Below are positions 1-8,362 of a stretch of 64,000 bases of DNA, one piece after another. Origin of the DNA: CAVUXJ01 sp963814975 (lineage in GTDB: Bacteria > Acidobacteriota > Vicinamibacteria > Vicinamibacterales > CAVVIG01). The DNA lies in assembly GCA_963814975.1 (NCBI GenBank), contig CAWFFB010000022.1, positions 372,001 through 436,000 of the forward strand, in the 5' to 3' direction. Position 1 is the stretch's first letter; each line of letters starts with the position of its first letter. The position numbers and the translations under genes are program-made. The notes under the pieces are model-generated. The model ran no database searches. It saw only the letters and a list, made by a program, of their open reading frames with translations, and was not told the DNA's origin.

Positions 1-1331
1 GAGTCGACGAGGACCTGCTGCCGACGATCGTCTTCACGGTGCCGCTGACGCAGCTCGGTCAGCCGGCCGGCTGGCTGGTCGGCGAGTTCAGCCTCGAGGC
101 GATGTGGCGGATGGTCGACGACATCCGAATCGGCGCGCATGGGTTCGCGCTGGTTGTTGCGCCCGACGGCACGCTGGTCGCCCACGGCGACCCGGACAAA
201 AAGGCGCTGGTCGCCCAGGCGCGCAACATGAAAGGGCACCCGCTGGTCGACGTTGCCAGCGCCTCGCTGCCGGCATCGAGGGAATTCGTCGACGAGAACG
301 GCCAGCCCCAGCTCGCCGTCGCTGCGCGGATTCGAGATCTCGGCTGGACGGTCATCGTCGAGCAACCGACCAGGGAAGCCTACGCGACCGCAACAGCCCT
401 GCAGAAGCAGCTTCTGATTGCCATCGGGGTGGCTCTCTTGCTCATGATCGGTGTCGGGCTCCTCTTCGGCCACCGCTTCATCGCGCCGATTTTTCTGCTG
501 AAGGACGCGACGGAAGCGGTTGCGGCGGGCGACCTCCAATCCCGTGTGACGATCACCACGGGCGACGAGTTCACGGACCTCGGAAACGCGTTCAACTCGA
601 TGGCCGATCGCCTCGTCGAGCTGCAGGAGGACGTCAAGCGCCAGGAGCGCCAGGCGATGTTCGGCCGGATCGCCGCCGGGCTCGTGCACGACCTCTCGCA
701 TCCGATCCAGAACATCGGGAACAGCACGCGGCTGCTGATGCGGGATGACGTGGATGCCGAATCTCGCGAGATGTTCCAGCGGACGATCGATCGCGAGTTG
801 ACGACCCTCAAGCGCTTCCTCGACGATCTTCGCAACGTCGTCAAACCCAAGCCGGTCGAGCGCTTCCCGCTGGAGATCAATGCATCGGTCGCCGAGATCG
901 TCGACTCGATGCACATCGAGGCCGAGCGCTCGGGCATTGCGATCGAAACGCATTACGCTGACGGGCAGCTGGTTATCGCCGGTGATCGCTTTGCGCTGGG
1001 CCGTGTGTATCGCAATCTCATCACCAATGCGATTCAGGCGACGGCGGCCGGCGGCCGTGTGTCCATCGCCACGGTTCGCGACGGCGATCACGTCCAGATC
1101 AGCGTCAGCGACACCGGCTCGGGGATCCCGGTCGAGCGTCTGTCTAAAGTGTTTGACGATTTCGTGACGACCAAGCGTCGGGGACTGGGCCTCGGCCTGG
1201 CGATTTCCAAGCGGATTGTGGAACAGCTCGACGGCACGATCACCGTCGAGAGCGAAGTCGGACGCGGCACGTCGTTCACCCTGCGGTTCCCGGCTCAGGG
1301 CGACCGCACGACGCAGGCCGCAGCGAGCTAA
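1..1331 (+). CDS. Sensor histidine kinase, 5' end outside window
   Basis: Membrane sensor kinase that would autophosphorylate and pass phosphate to an unseen response regulator. The reading frame is open from base 3, so the GTG at 39 is probably internal and the N-terminus lies upstream. Seen in order, numbering from that GTG: an extracytoplasmic Cache-like part (FALVVAPDGTLVAHGDP, about 36-52), a membrane helix (about 125-143), a HAMP segment (about 150-197), an H-box with LVHDLSHP (His about 217), then a HATPase domain with N-box RNLITNAIQA, G1 DTGSGIP and G2 GLGLGLAI. No receiver domain follows. A small gene starts 32 bases downstream. The family is certain; the ligand and partner are unknown. 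Confidence 0.9.
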   Translation, partial: VDEDLLPTIVFTVPLTQLGQPAGWLVGEFSLEAMWRMVDDIRIGAHGFALVVAPDGTLVAHGDPDKKALVAQARNMKGHPLVDVASASLPASREFVDENGQPQLAVAARIRDLGWTVIVEQPTREAYATATALQKQLLIAIGVALLLMIGVGLLFGHRFIAPIFLLKDATEAVAAGDLQSRVTITTGDEFTDLGNAFNSMADRLVELQEDVKRQERQAMFGRIAAGLVHDLSHPIQNIGNSTRLLMRDDVDAESREMFQRTIDRELTTLKRFLDDLRNVVKPKPVERFPLEINASVAEIVDSMHIEAERSGIAIETHYADGQLVIAGDRFALGRVYRNLITNAIQATAAGGRVSIATVRDGDHVQISVSDTGSGIPVERLSKVFDDFVTTKRRGLGLGLAISKRIVEQLDGTITVESEVGRGTSFTLRFPAQGDRTTQAAAS

Positions 1332-1363
1332 CCGGCGGGCGCGATGTCGCGAGGAGGCAAACC

Positions 1364-1597
1364 ATGTTTCGGAGGTTGGTCAAGATAGAAGCGGTGGCGG
1401 TCGATAACCAGTCGTTTCCGGTGCGCTACTTCGAGGAGCGGACGGTCAGGGGGCTGCGGCGCTACAGCGTCGAGATCTTGCTCGGTCCCGACGATCGCAT
1501 CATTCTGGACGACGACTCGGTGACCAATCTTGAAGCGCGAGCGACGCGATTGGTACCGGCCACTGTCTACAGCCGTATTCTGGCGCGGACTGCCTGA
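1364..1597 (+). CDS. Small hypothetical protein downstream of the histidine kinase
   Basis: A 77-residue protein of unknown function. The ATG is preceded by a strong Shine-Dalgarno (GCGAGGAGG, about 7 bases away), which supports it as a real gene. The sequence is basic at the start and rich in beta-prone residues (RRYSVEILLGPDDRIILDDDS), with no signal peptide or cysteines. It follows the kinase by 32 bases on the same strand and is probably co-transcribed. Two hairpins lie after its stop. I do not recognise a domain. Confidence 0.6.
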   Translation: MFRRLVKIEAVAVDNQSFPVRYFEERTVRGLRRYSVEILLGPDDRIILDDDSVTNLEARATRLVPATVYSRILARTA

Positions 1598-1657
1598 CTG
1601 CGAGTCGCCGGCGCGGCACGACTGGCGCTTCGGCGTCGGACGGCGGTTTTCACGATG

Positions 1658-1722
1658 CGGAAGTGTCCGCCTTCCGGCAGACCGTCGGCCGGCTAGCAGG
1701 TTGCTGCAAAGCCAGCAACCTG
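1658..1722. terminator. Two hairpins between convergent genes
   Basis: Two stem-loops lie in the gap between convergent genes ending at 1597 (plus) and 1740 (minus). The first pairs CGGAAG (1658-1663) with CTTCCG (1671-1676). The second pairs CAGGTTGCTG (1697-1706) with CAGCAACCTG (1713-1722), a perfect 10-bp stem with a 6-base loop. There is no T-tract, so the bidirectional terminator role is inferred from position and symmetry. Confidence 0.5.
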
Positions 1723-1739
1723 AAGCCGGTGCTGCGTCT

Positions 1740-2495
1740 CTACAGTCCGAGCAGCTGCATCACGCGATCCACGACTCCAGCTGTCTCTGACGGCGGCGCG
1801 TCCACCCGCGCGAGAATGTCCAGACACTCATCCACTGACTTCACGACCCCGATTCCAAGACGGCGGGCCGCGATGGGTAGCGGCCGCTCGCCGTCGCGCC
1901 ACACGAGCACCGCCCGCGCCTTCGAATCGACCACGATATCGAGGCAGTTCTCCGGCCGGTCGTCGATCACGACGTCGAGGCCCAAAGCGGCGGCAATCCG
2001 GCCGCGAGACCCCTGAACGACGTACACGCTCGGCAGCGCGAATCCCTTCGCCTCGAGCCAGCGCTGCGTCTGCACCTGCGCGGTCGCTCCGGCGCTCGCA
2101 GGCCGCTTCGTCAAGAAGAGGACCTCCCACTTGCGTTCCGTTGCAACGACAGCGAGGCGCGCGACGGCGCCCGGTTCGACCTCGGTGAGGGTTTCCCAGA
2201 AGTTCTCGATCGCCTCGACGTGCCGCCAGAGCCGTCGCTCCTGGCGCGAGGTCATCTGCAGCGTGACGATCGGCGGCGCGGCGACGCTTTCAACCGGCGG
2301 AGCGGCGTCCGAGGTCGTACCCTTGGCACCAACGGGATTGGCGGGCGGAACCGCTGGGCTCGTGCCGACTCCCGAGGCCCGCTCCTGTAGCCGGCGGGTC
2401 ATCCGCTCGCCGAAGAGAAGTTCAGCCTGGCGAACCAGCTCACCTTCCATGTCGGCGAGAACGCCGTCGAGGTCGAATGCGATGCGGAGGGACAC
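1740..2495 (-). CDS. HAD-superfamily hydrolase
   Basis: A 251-residue HAD-like phosphatase. Motif I is DLDGVLADM (residues 8-16), with the nucleophile and acid/base aspartates two residues apart. A later FLTKRP segment fits motif II, and VIDDRPENCLDIV fits the acidic motif of the family. Between them is a low-complexity Pro/Ala-rich insertion (about 40-75). The substrate cannot be told; 5'-nucleotidase-like relatives often have this layout. It ends a long leftward gene series, 12 bases after the zinc-ribbon gene, and faces the kinase operon convergently. Confidence 0.75.
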   Translation of the reverse strand: MSLRIAFDLDGVLADMEGELVRQAELLFGERMTRRLQERASGVGTSPAVPPANPVGAKGTTSDAAPPVESVAAPPIVTLQMTSRQERRLWRHVEAIENFWETLTEVEPGAVARLAVVATERKWEVLFLTKRPASAGATAQVQTQRWLEAKGFALPSVYVVQGSRGRIAAALGLDVVIDDRPENCLDIVVDSKARAVLVWRDGERPLPIAARRLGIGVVKSVDECLDILARVDAPPSETAGVVDRVMQLLGL

Positions 2496-2507
2496 AGGCG
2501 TCGGCCG

Positions 2508-2801
2508 CTACGAGGAAAGCCCCAGATCGTCACGGTCGCGGGGAGCCGCGTCGAGACGATCGAGATCGTCGGGGGCGTTGTCCAACCCTATCGCTCGCAG
2601 CAAATGCGAACCTCGGCGCGAAGAGAACACGTTCCTGGGGGGGTCGGCGAAGTCGAGGGCCGCGTCCATCCATCCGCGCCAGCCGCACAGATGACAGCGG
2701 AAGGGCAAACCGCGCGTGAGGCGCTTTCGCCAGGCTTCCCAGGTGTTGCGGGCTCTCGAGCGGTGGATCCTGTCAGAGTGACATTCAGGACAGGTGCGCA
2801 T
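2508..2801 (-). CDS. Small zinc-ribbon protein
   Basis: A 97-residue protein starting MRTCPECHSDRIHRS. Cys4-x2-Cys7 and Cys36-x2-Cys39 (FRCHLCGWRG) form two knuckles of a classic zinc ribbon, with a basic linker between them. I chose the ATG at 2801 because the first knuckle begins three residues later; an upstream in-frame start at 2852 would add 17 residues without a recognisable motif. The C-terminal half is acidic and unrecognised. It may bind nucleic acid or protein, but no function can be assigned. It is 12 bases upstream of the HAD gene. Confidence 0.6.
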   Translation of the reverse strand: MRTCPECHSDRIHRSRARNTWEAWRKRLTRGLPFRCHLCGWRGWMDAALDFADPPRNVFSSRRGSHLLRAIGLDNAPDDLDRLDAAPRDRDDLGLSS

Positions 2802-2962
2802 CGAACATGACTGCGTCGCACTCCCGGCCGATTTTACTACAGGCCTCCGCACAGGACGCCCCCGACAAGCGCCTTACAGCCTGCACACCATGGCGCGTCG
2901 GAACGCGTCGAAATGCTGCATCCTGGAGAATGAACGGTTCACACCACGGAGCACGCCGGACG

Positions 2963-4174
2963 CTATTGACCATAGGTCACCGCCATCCCGTATTTCAGGC
3001 CCTCGTACCGGCGCTCATCGATTTGCGATTCCCGCTTCTGCTGATCGACGTTCAACCCGATGCGCAGATCCCTGCCGAGCCGGTACCCGATGCCAGCACC
3101 GTAGGATCGGACCTTGTCCACACGATCCAGAACAGCGACAGAGCCAGCACGTTCGCGGTAGGCCAGGCGCTGATTGCCGACCCGCCCCTGCACGTCGAGC
3201 GGTCCGTAGATTTGTTGCCCGATCGAGGCGGTGATGCCGGTCCGTAGGTAGTAGGGCGAGTTGAAGTCGAACGATTGCTCGATGTCGCGATCGATGACGA
3301 GGCCGAGTCTGGTCGCTCCAAGCACGACGTAGGCTAAGTTCATTGACGCGATGCTGCCGGTGTAACGGGGAAGGTCGGACGACAGCGGCATGTAGTTACG
3401 GTAGCCGATCTGCGCGAATCCGCTGACCAGCGCGAACGGCTCGAAGCGCACCCCGACGTTGACCTCCGTTGAATCGCTGTCGCGGAGTGGAGAGAATTCG
3501 AAGCGTTCCTGCTGCCTGCCGAGGTCGAGAGTGACGCTGGTGAGCGGCGTCAGCTCGTGCCGGACCGTAAGCGATGCGGCCGTGACCGTCCTGTTCAGCT
3601 CGTTATGCAGGTTCGTCCCAAGGAAGACCGCGTTCTCCTCAAAGTCGAATGTTCGGACGTCGCCTCGCGCGCCGAACAACGTCCGCGAAAACGCACGAAT
3701 CTCGAAAGCGCCATTGAGACTTCGCTCATTGCGATCGGCTCGCGCGTCGATTTCGAAGCCCGGCCGCTCGTTGGTCTGCATCAGGTTACCGCCGACGACG
3801 AACGAGACGCGGGTCAGCGGAACAAGCCAGTTCACCGTGTAACCGGTATTGGCTGCCCGCTCGCTTGCGTACTCGTTGTACCAGACAATGTCCTCCTTGA
3901 TATTGCTGATCAGCCACGTGCGTCCCATTCGCAGCCAGACATCGGCTTGCGGAGAGACCGTCAGCGTGAAATCGCGCTTGGGCTGATCGGCGTCCTCATC
4001 GTTGAAAATGTTGGTGTCGATGCCGGCGTTGGTGAGCGCCAGGGTCGGGTTCATCAAGAGGGGGCCGATTCGGACGCGTACGGTGGCAGGATCGGGTTCG
4101 CGAGGTACCTGTCCGGACGCCGTGCGGCAGCACAGCAGGATGAGGATGGCGGGCCAGTACGCTTTACGCTTCAC
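2963..4174 (-). CDS. Outer-membrane beta-barrel protein
   Basis: A 403-residue secreted protein with a GTG start. The N-terminus (MKRKAYWPAILILLCC then ASGQ) is a signal peptide. The rest alternates polar and hydrophobic residues in many beta-strand-like stretches and ends in ...MAVTYGQ, as expected of a transmembrane barrel. Recurrent strands with paired aromatics resemble the putative porin/EpsL-type barrels found near polysaccharide export genes. It lies 53 bases downstream of a lipoprotein gene on the same strand and may function with it. The barrel call is confident; the transported or bound substrate is unknown. Confidence 0.7.
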   Translation of the reverse strand: MKRKAYWPAILILLCCRTASGQVPREPDPATVRVRIGPLLMNPTLALTNAGIDTNIFNDEDADQPKRDFTLTVSPQADVWLRMGRTWLISNIKEDIVWYNEYASERAANTGYTVNWLVPLTRVSFVVGGNLMQTNERPGFEIDARADRNERSLNGAFEIRAFSRTLFGARGDVRTFDFEENAVFLGTNLHNELNRTVTAASLTVRHELTPLTSVTLDLGRQQERFEFSPLRDSDSTEVNVGVRFEPFALVSGFAQIGYRNYMPLSSDLPRYTGSIASMNLAYVVLGATRLGLVIDRDIEQSFDFNSPYYLRTGITASIGQQIYGPLDVQGRVGNQRLAYRERAGSVAVLDRVDKVRSYGAGIGYRLGRDLRIGLNVDQQKRESQIDERRYEGLKYGMAVTYGQ

Positions 4175-4227
4175 GCGCGATAACCGGAATCGGAGCGTGG
4201 GACAGGATGCGACGAAGTCGACGGTCG

Positions 4228-4875
4228 CTATTTCTGGACGACAAATGTGCCCGTGCCGGCGGAATCGACTTCAAGGCGCGCGCTGCCATCAGCGCCGTAG
4301 ACGAGACGGCGATCGGGTGTTCCGCGATGGAGAGTGTCGAAGGCGACTGAGCTGAGGCGGCCTTCTTCATACGTTTCCCACTTGTCGAACACCCCGTCCC
4401 CGTCACCATCCTCTTCCGTACGGACGAGAGTGTCCTTCTCGTAATATTCTCTGCGCGTCACCTTGCCGTCCCGCGCCAGCGAAATGTCGATTCTGGCGAT
4501 GGATCCGTCCGGCCGCGCAGAGGACCACGCGTCTTCCTTACCGTCGCCGGCGCGCGAGAAGCCGACCTTCTCCAGCTTCTGGTTGGCGTCGTAGTACTCC
4601 CAGCGATCGACGCGGCCGTCTTCGTCCTTGTCGATCTCGATCCACCGGACCCGTGCGCCATCCATGTGGCTCGTCGTGTCAACTTTGCCATTGCCGTCCG
4701 AGTCGTACTTCAGTACCTGGAGGCGGCCTGTTTGCTTGTCGTAAACCGGCTCGAGTTTCTTCCGATCTGCAGCATCTCTACAGGACGCCGACATCAGCGC
4801 GACCGACAGGATGAGGCCGGCTGCTGGAGACTCCCATCTGGTGTGGTGTTTGAGCAATTGTGAAAGGGTGGGCAA
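4228..4875 (-). CDS. Lipoprotein with EF-hand-like calcium-binding repeats
   Basis: A 215-residue predicted lipoprotein. A hydrophobic N-terminal segment ends in ALMSASC, a lipobox with Cys32 as lipidation site. Aspartate-rich loops follow: DSDGNGKVD (about 58-66), DKDEDGRVDRWEYYD (about 82-96) and DGDGDGVFDKWE (about 155-166). They have the DxDxDG spacing of EF-hand or thrombospondin-3-like calcium loops, each followed by an aromatic-rich strand. The start is TTG, so the exact N-terminus is uncertain. The gene sits between gmhB and an outer-membrane barrel gene. A calcium-stabilised envelope role is inference. Confidence 0.65.
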   Translation of the reverse strand: MPTLSQLLKHHTRWESPAAGLILSVALMSASCRDAADRKKLEPVYDKQTGRLQVLKYDSDGNGKVDTTSHMDGARVRWIEIDKDEDGRVDRWEYYDANQKLEKVGFSRAGDGKEDAWSSARPDGSIARIDISLARDGKVTRREYYEKDTLVRTEEDGDGDGVFDKWETYEEGRLSSVAFDTLHRGTPDRRLVYGADGSARLEVDSAGTGTFVVQK

Positions 4876-5069
4876 GCACGGCTCGCCCTTCCGTTACCGT
4901 CTGAATCAGTTATCGGATGGACACTGGGTAAACCTGAGGCCGAAACCGGTGGGAAGAGGCGGTTGCGGATGACACGAGGCCTTGGAGCTCGACCTGTCTG
5001 TTTGTATCAAGAACGCCTGGGTCGATGTCAGGAATGATACCCGGCTTGTTGCAAGCGGCCGCCCGGGTC

Positions 5070-5609
5070 TCAGCGATTCGGGCCCGACTGCAGAATCCAC
5101 TCCGCGGCGGCCGGCAGATCCGGGAGCTCGACATCGGGGGCGATACGTGGAGCGCCATCCTCGTGAAAGCTGTTCACGAGGATGGTCGTGCAGCCTGCCG
5201 CTTTTCCGGCACCAATGTCGCGCCAGCGATCGCCGATCATGAAGCTGCCGTGGAGCTGAATCTGGCGTGCCACGGCAGCAGCGAACAGCATCCCGGGCTG
5301 CGGCTTCCGGCACGCACAGCGGTCCGCGTCGACGTGATAGCACACGCGGATGTCGTCGAGTGGAAGACGCTTCCGCATGAACTCGTGAATCGCTTCGACG
5401 CTTTCGCGTGAGACGAGCCCCCGCGCGACATCGGGCTGGTTGGTCGCTCCGACCAGTAGAAACGCGGCGGCCCTCAGGCGCCCCAGCGCCTCGTCGACGC
5501 CGGGCAGAATTTCGAGCTCGTCGAGTGATGAGGGCACGAATGGACGGCCAGCCCGGTGGACTGCCCGATTCAACACGCCGTCGCGGTCGAGGAATACCGC
5601 GCGTCTCAC
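5070..5609 (-). CDS. gmhB: D-glycero-D-manno-heptose-1,7-bisphosphate 7-phosphatase
   Basis: A 179-residue HAD phosphatase that removes the C7 phosphate during ADP- or GDP-heptose synthesis. Starting at the GTG at 5609 it reads MRRAVFLDRDGVLNR, with catalytic aspartates at 8 and 10. The segment CYHVDADRCACRKPQPG carries the Cys-x-His and Cys-x-Cys zinc ligands typical of GmhB, and MIGDRWRDIGAGKAAG supplies the last acidic motif. The frame stays open upstream to 5759, but that extension lies inside dusB, so the internal GTG 31 bases after the dusB stop is preferred. It works in the same pathway as rfaE2 about 7 kb upstream. Confidence 0.85.
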   Translation of the reverse strand: MRRAVFLDRDGVLNRAVHRAGRPFVPSSLDELEILPGVDEALGRLRAAAFLLVGATNQPDVARGLVSRESVEAIHEFMRKRLPLDDIRVCYHVDADRCACRKPQPGMLFAAAVARQIQLHGSFMIGDRWRDIGAGKAAGCTTILVNSFHEDGAPRIAPDVELPDLPAAAEWILQSGPNR

Positions 5610-5640
5610 AGAAGACGGCTCGAATGTGACGGTTCGCGGC

Positions 5641-6741
5641 TCATGAAGCTGTTGCGGCTTCGCACTCGAAGCTCGGGGCTTCCTGAGCGGCTGGGCTGAA
5701 AAAGAAGCCGCCGATGCGATCGCGCAGCTCATCGATCGATTCGGCGCGGTTGATGGCAATGCGCAGGTGGGAGCCGTTATCTAGACCCTTCGTGTACCAG
5801 GAACCGAGCGCCCGGAGCTTGTTGATCACCCATCGGTCGTGGCTCTTGCGGCCGCGATTCGGGTCCGGCGTGGCAGGCGCGATGTGGGGGTCGGCGCCGG
5901 GAGCCCAATGTCGAAAGCCCACGGGCTCGTGCAGGCGCTCGTTCAGCAGCAACTCGACATACTCGAGCAGAAAACGTCCCCGGTCGGCCGGCGTCACCGG
6001 GCGCGGCGCGCGGCCGGCCCGAAGATCGGCCGCTTGAGCAAGAATCCACGGATTTCTGAGCACTCCGCGGCCGACCAGCACGCCTTCGACGCCCGCCTGC
6101 ATCCGTTCGATGAGCTGAGGGGGCTCCACGCAGTCGCCACTCCCGAACACGGGGATCTTGAGTCCGGCGGCGACGGTCGCGACCAGCTCCCAGTCGGCAC
6201 ACCCGCTATAGCTTTGCGCCGCGGTCCGTCCATGAACCGCCACGGCCGCGGCCCCTGCATCTTCCACCATCCGGGCCAGGGCCGGCGCGTTCTTCGCGGA
6301 TTCGTCCCAGCCGGCTCGCATCTTGACGGTCACCGGGATGTTCACCGCCTTCGCCATCGCCTCGATTACCGCGGCGGCCTGTGTGGGTTCACGCATCAGA
6401 CTGCATCCCGCGTTGTGCTTCGCGATCTTCGGGACGGGACACCCCATGTTGACGTCCACGATGTCAGCGCCCATGCCCTCGACGATCTGTGCGGCGGCGG
6501 CCATCTTCGCCGGGTCCCCGCCGAAGATCTGAACCGAGATCGGCCGTTCTTCCTCCGTGTATTCCGCGTACTCGAGCGTCCGGTCGATGCCGCGCACCAG
6601 CCCCTCCGAGCTCACCATCTCCGTGACGACCAGGCCGCATCCGCCGTGGCGCTTCACGAGACGACGGAACGCCGTGTCGGTCATGCCGGCCATCGGGGCA
6701 ACGGCAAAAGGCGATGCAAGCTCAATTGATCCGATTTTCAT
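5641..6741 (-). CDS. dusB: tRNA-dihydrouridine synthase (DusB/NifR3 type)
   Basis: A 366-residue flavoenzyme reducing specific uridines in tRNA to dihydrouridine. The TIM barrel begins FAVAPMAGMTDTAFR (about 12-26). The active-site cysteine is in NMGCPVPK (about 100), the FMN phosphate/lysine strand in VTVKMRAGWD (about 137-146), the RNA-contact histidine in VAVHGRTAAQ, and the FMN-binding glycines in FGSGD and GVLVGRG. The C-terminus carries an extra His/Asp-rich segment (about 275-300). It starts 2 bases after the NusG-like gene stop, so the two are probably one transcript. Confidence 0.92.
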   Translation of the reverse strand: MKIGSIELASPFAVAPMAGMTDTAFRRLVKRHGGCGLVVTEMVSSEGLVRGIDRTLEYAEYTEEERPISVQIFGGDPAKMAAAAQIVEGMGADIVDVNMGCPVPKIAKHNAGCSLMREPTQAAAVIEAMAKAVNIPVTVKMRAGWDESAKNAPALARMVEDAGAAAVAVHGRTAAQSYSGCADWELVATVAAGLKIPVFGSGDCVEPPQLIERMQAGVEGVLVGRGVLRNPWILAQAADLRAGRAPRPVTPADRGRFLLEYVELLLNERLHEPVGFRHWAPGADPHIAPATPDPNRGRKSHDRWVINKLRALGSWYTKGLDNGSHLRIAINRAESIDELRDRIGGFFFSPAAQEAPSFECEAATAS

Positions 6742-6743
6742 GA

Positions 6744-7244
6744 CTAGTAAGGTTTCACATCCGCGGCATCGACCTCGACGCTCACGCCTTGCCCGATCAG
6801 ATCGACCGAAAGAATCAGCCTCGCGCGCTGCGCGTCCTTCCGTACCAGGCGCCCGATGACGCCAATCAGTGGACCGTGAACCACCTCGACCATCATGCCT
6901 TCACGGATCAGGGGACAGGGATCGTACTGCAGTTCACTGCCAATCAGCACCCGGATGCTGTCCAGTTCGTGCTCCGGAATGGACGCGGGTTTTCCTTCGA
7001 CCGAGACGATATTGACGACGCCCGTGCACTTGAGGATCGGCAGGGTGTTGGCGGGATCGAACCTCGCGAAGCAATACCCGGGGAACAGCGGCCAGTCGAT
7101 CTTCTTCTTGCGATCCTTCCAACGGCTCCAGCGTGGAATTGTCGGAAGGAAGGCGTCGATATGCTTCCGTTCGAGCTGTTCGCGTACCACCTGCTCGTGA
7201 CGCGAGCGCGTCCAGATGGCGAACCACGCCGGGGCGGGGGCCAC
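6744..7244 (-). CDS. NusG/RfaH-like (UpxY-type) transcription antiterminator
   Basis: A 166-residue NusG paralogue that would bind RNA polymerase and suppress pausing in selected operons. The NGN domain begins WFAIWTRSRHEQVVREQL, with the later core FPGYCFARFD. The KOW domain is EGMMVEVVHGPLIGVIGRLVR (about 118-138, seen as one run and then a gap). Length and the Lys/Arg-rich DRKKKIDWPLFPGY region fit the specialised UpxY/RfaH group linked to polysaccharide operons rather than housekeeping NusG, which normally sits beside secE and rplK. Here it lies between a SurA-like gene and dusB, with wzm/wzt about 6 kb upstream. Confidence 0.78.
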   Translation of the reverse strand: MAPAPAWFAIWTRSRHEQVVREQLERKHIDAFLPTIPRWSRWKDRKKKIDWPLFPGYCFARFDPANTLPILKCTGVVNIVSVEGKPASIPEHELDSIRVLIGSELQYDPCPLIREGMMVEVVHGPLIGVIGRLVRKDAQRARLILSVDLIGQGVSVEVDAADVKPY

Positions 7245-7256
7245 GCCTCTTAGCCT

Positions 7257-8333
7257 TTATTGCGCCGCCGGCTGGGCCGCGCCGGATTTCATCCGCTCGA
7301 GGCCGACCTCGTACGCCTTCTTGAGCTCCGGATTCCTCCAGTCGATAATCGCCTCGGCGCGCAGCTTCTCCATATACTTTTCGAATTCAGCGCGGCGCTT
7401 GTCCGTAAACACGCGGTCCGAAATCTGTTCACGCGCCTGCTCGAAGGGCATGGTCTCGGTCGGCGTCGAGGATTCCAGCTTCAGGATCTGATATCCGGTC
7501 GGCGAACGCAAAACCTCGCTGACGTCTCCCACCTTCATCGTCTCGATCCGCTTCCTGAGGTCTGCGGCGAGGTCGCCGACGCTGAAGGGTCCGATCAGCC
7601 CGGCGTTCGCCCGCGAGGGCGAGTCGGACAAATCGGCGGCAAGCTTCTCGAAACTCTCCCCGGCGAGGACCCGCCGGCGAATCTGTTCCGTCTTTTCCCG
7701 CGCCTCTTCGTCGATGCCCACGTTGATACGGGTGCCATCGCCGGGAACAGCGATGGTAATTTCTCGGAGCGTGATCGTCTGCGGCTTGGTGAACTCGCTC
7801 TGATGGGCGTCGTAGTACTTGCGCGCCTCCTCTTGGGACACGGCGATCCGTCCCAACACCTCGTTCTGCTGGACGCGCTGCATGAGCATCTGCCGCTCGA
7901 GGTTTCGCCTGAGATCCGCCAGCGTCATGTTTTCCTGTTTGAGGGCGGCTTGAAGCTGCTCGTCGCTCTCGATCTTGTTGTCTTTCTTGATGTTCGCGAG
8001 CACGCTCTGGAACTGCTCCTCGCCCAGCTTGTATCCGAGCTCCTTGCCTCGCTGCACCACGAGCATTTCATCCACGACGGTGACAATGAGATCCGGTGTG
8101 ACATCGTTGAGCATCTTGCGCAGCTGCGCGTCGGACGGATCGCTCTTCAGATCGACCTGCTGGCCAAGTTGCTGCCGCAGCGCGACGACCTGGCGCGCCT
8201 CCAGGTCGCTCTTCGTGAAAATCTCGCCGTTTACCTTCACCAGAATCTGCTCGATCACTTCGGCCCCGGCGACCGCGAAGGTGCCGGTGAGTAGCAGGAG
8301 CGCAACGAGCGCGCGTCGGAGGGAGTGGGTCAT
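7257..8333 (-). CDS. SurA-like periplasmic peptidyl-prolyl isomerase/chaperone
   Basis: A 358-residue secreted foldase. Residues 1-24 form a signal peptide (MTHSLRRALVALLLL... AGA). A SurA-type N-terminal chaperone region follows (VIEQILVKVNGEIFTKSDLEA onward, about 25-175). One parvulin-type PpiC domain comes next (about 178-275), with ITLREITIA, SDSPSRANAGLIGPF and SPTGYQILKLES. E. coli SurA has two parvulin domains; this has one. It probably assists outer-membrane protein folding and follows mfd by 29 bases on the same strand. Confidence 0.85.
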   Translation of the reverse strand: MTHSLRRALVALLLLTGTFAVAGAEVIEQILVKVNGEIFTKSDLEARQVVALRQQLGQQVDLKSDPSDAQLRKMLNDVTPDLIVTVVDEMLVVQRGKELGYKLGEEQFQSVLANIKKDNKIESDEQLQAALKQENMTLADLRRNLERQMLMQRVQQNEVLGRIAVSQEEARKYYDAHQSEFTKPQTITLREITIAVPGDGTRINVGIDEEAREKTEQIRRRVLAGESFEKLAADLSDSPSRANAGLIGPFSVGDLAADLRKRIETMKVGDVSEVLRSPTGYQILKLESSTPTETMPFEQAREQISDRVFTDKRRAEFEKYMEKLRAEAIIDWRNPELKKAYEVGLERMKSGAAQPAAQ

Positions 8334-8362
8334 GGCTGTGTAAATCTAACCAAACCAATATT

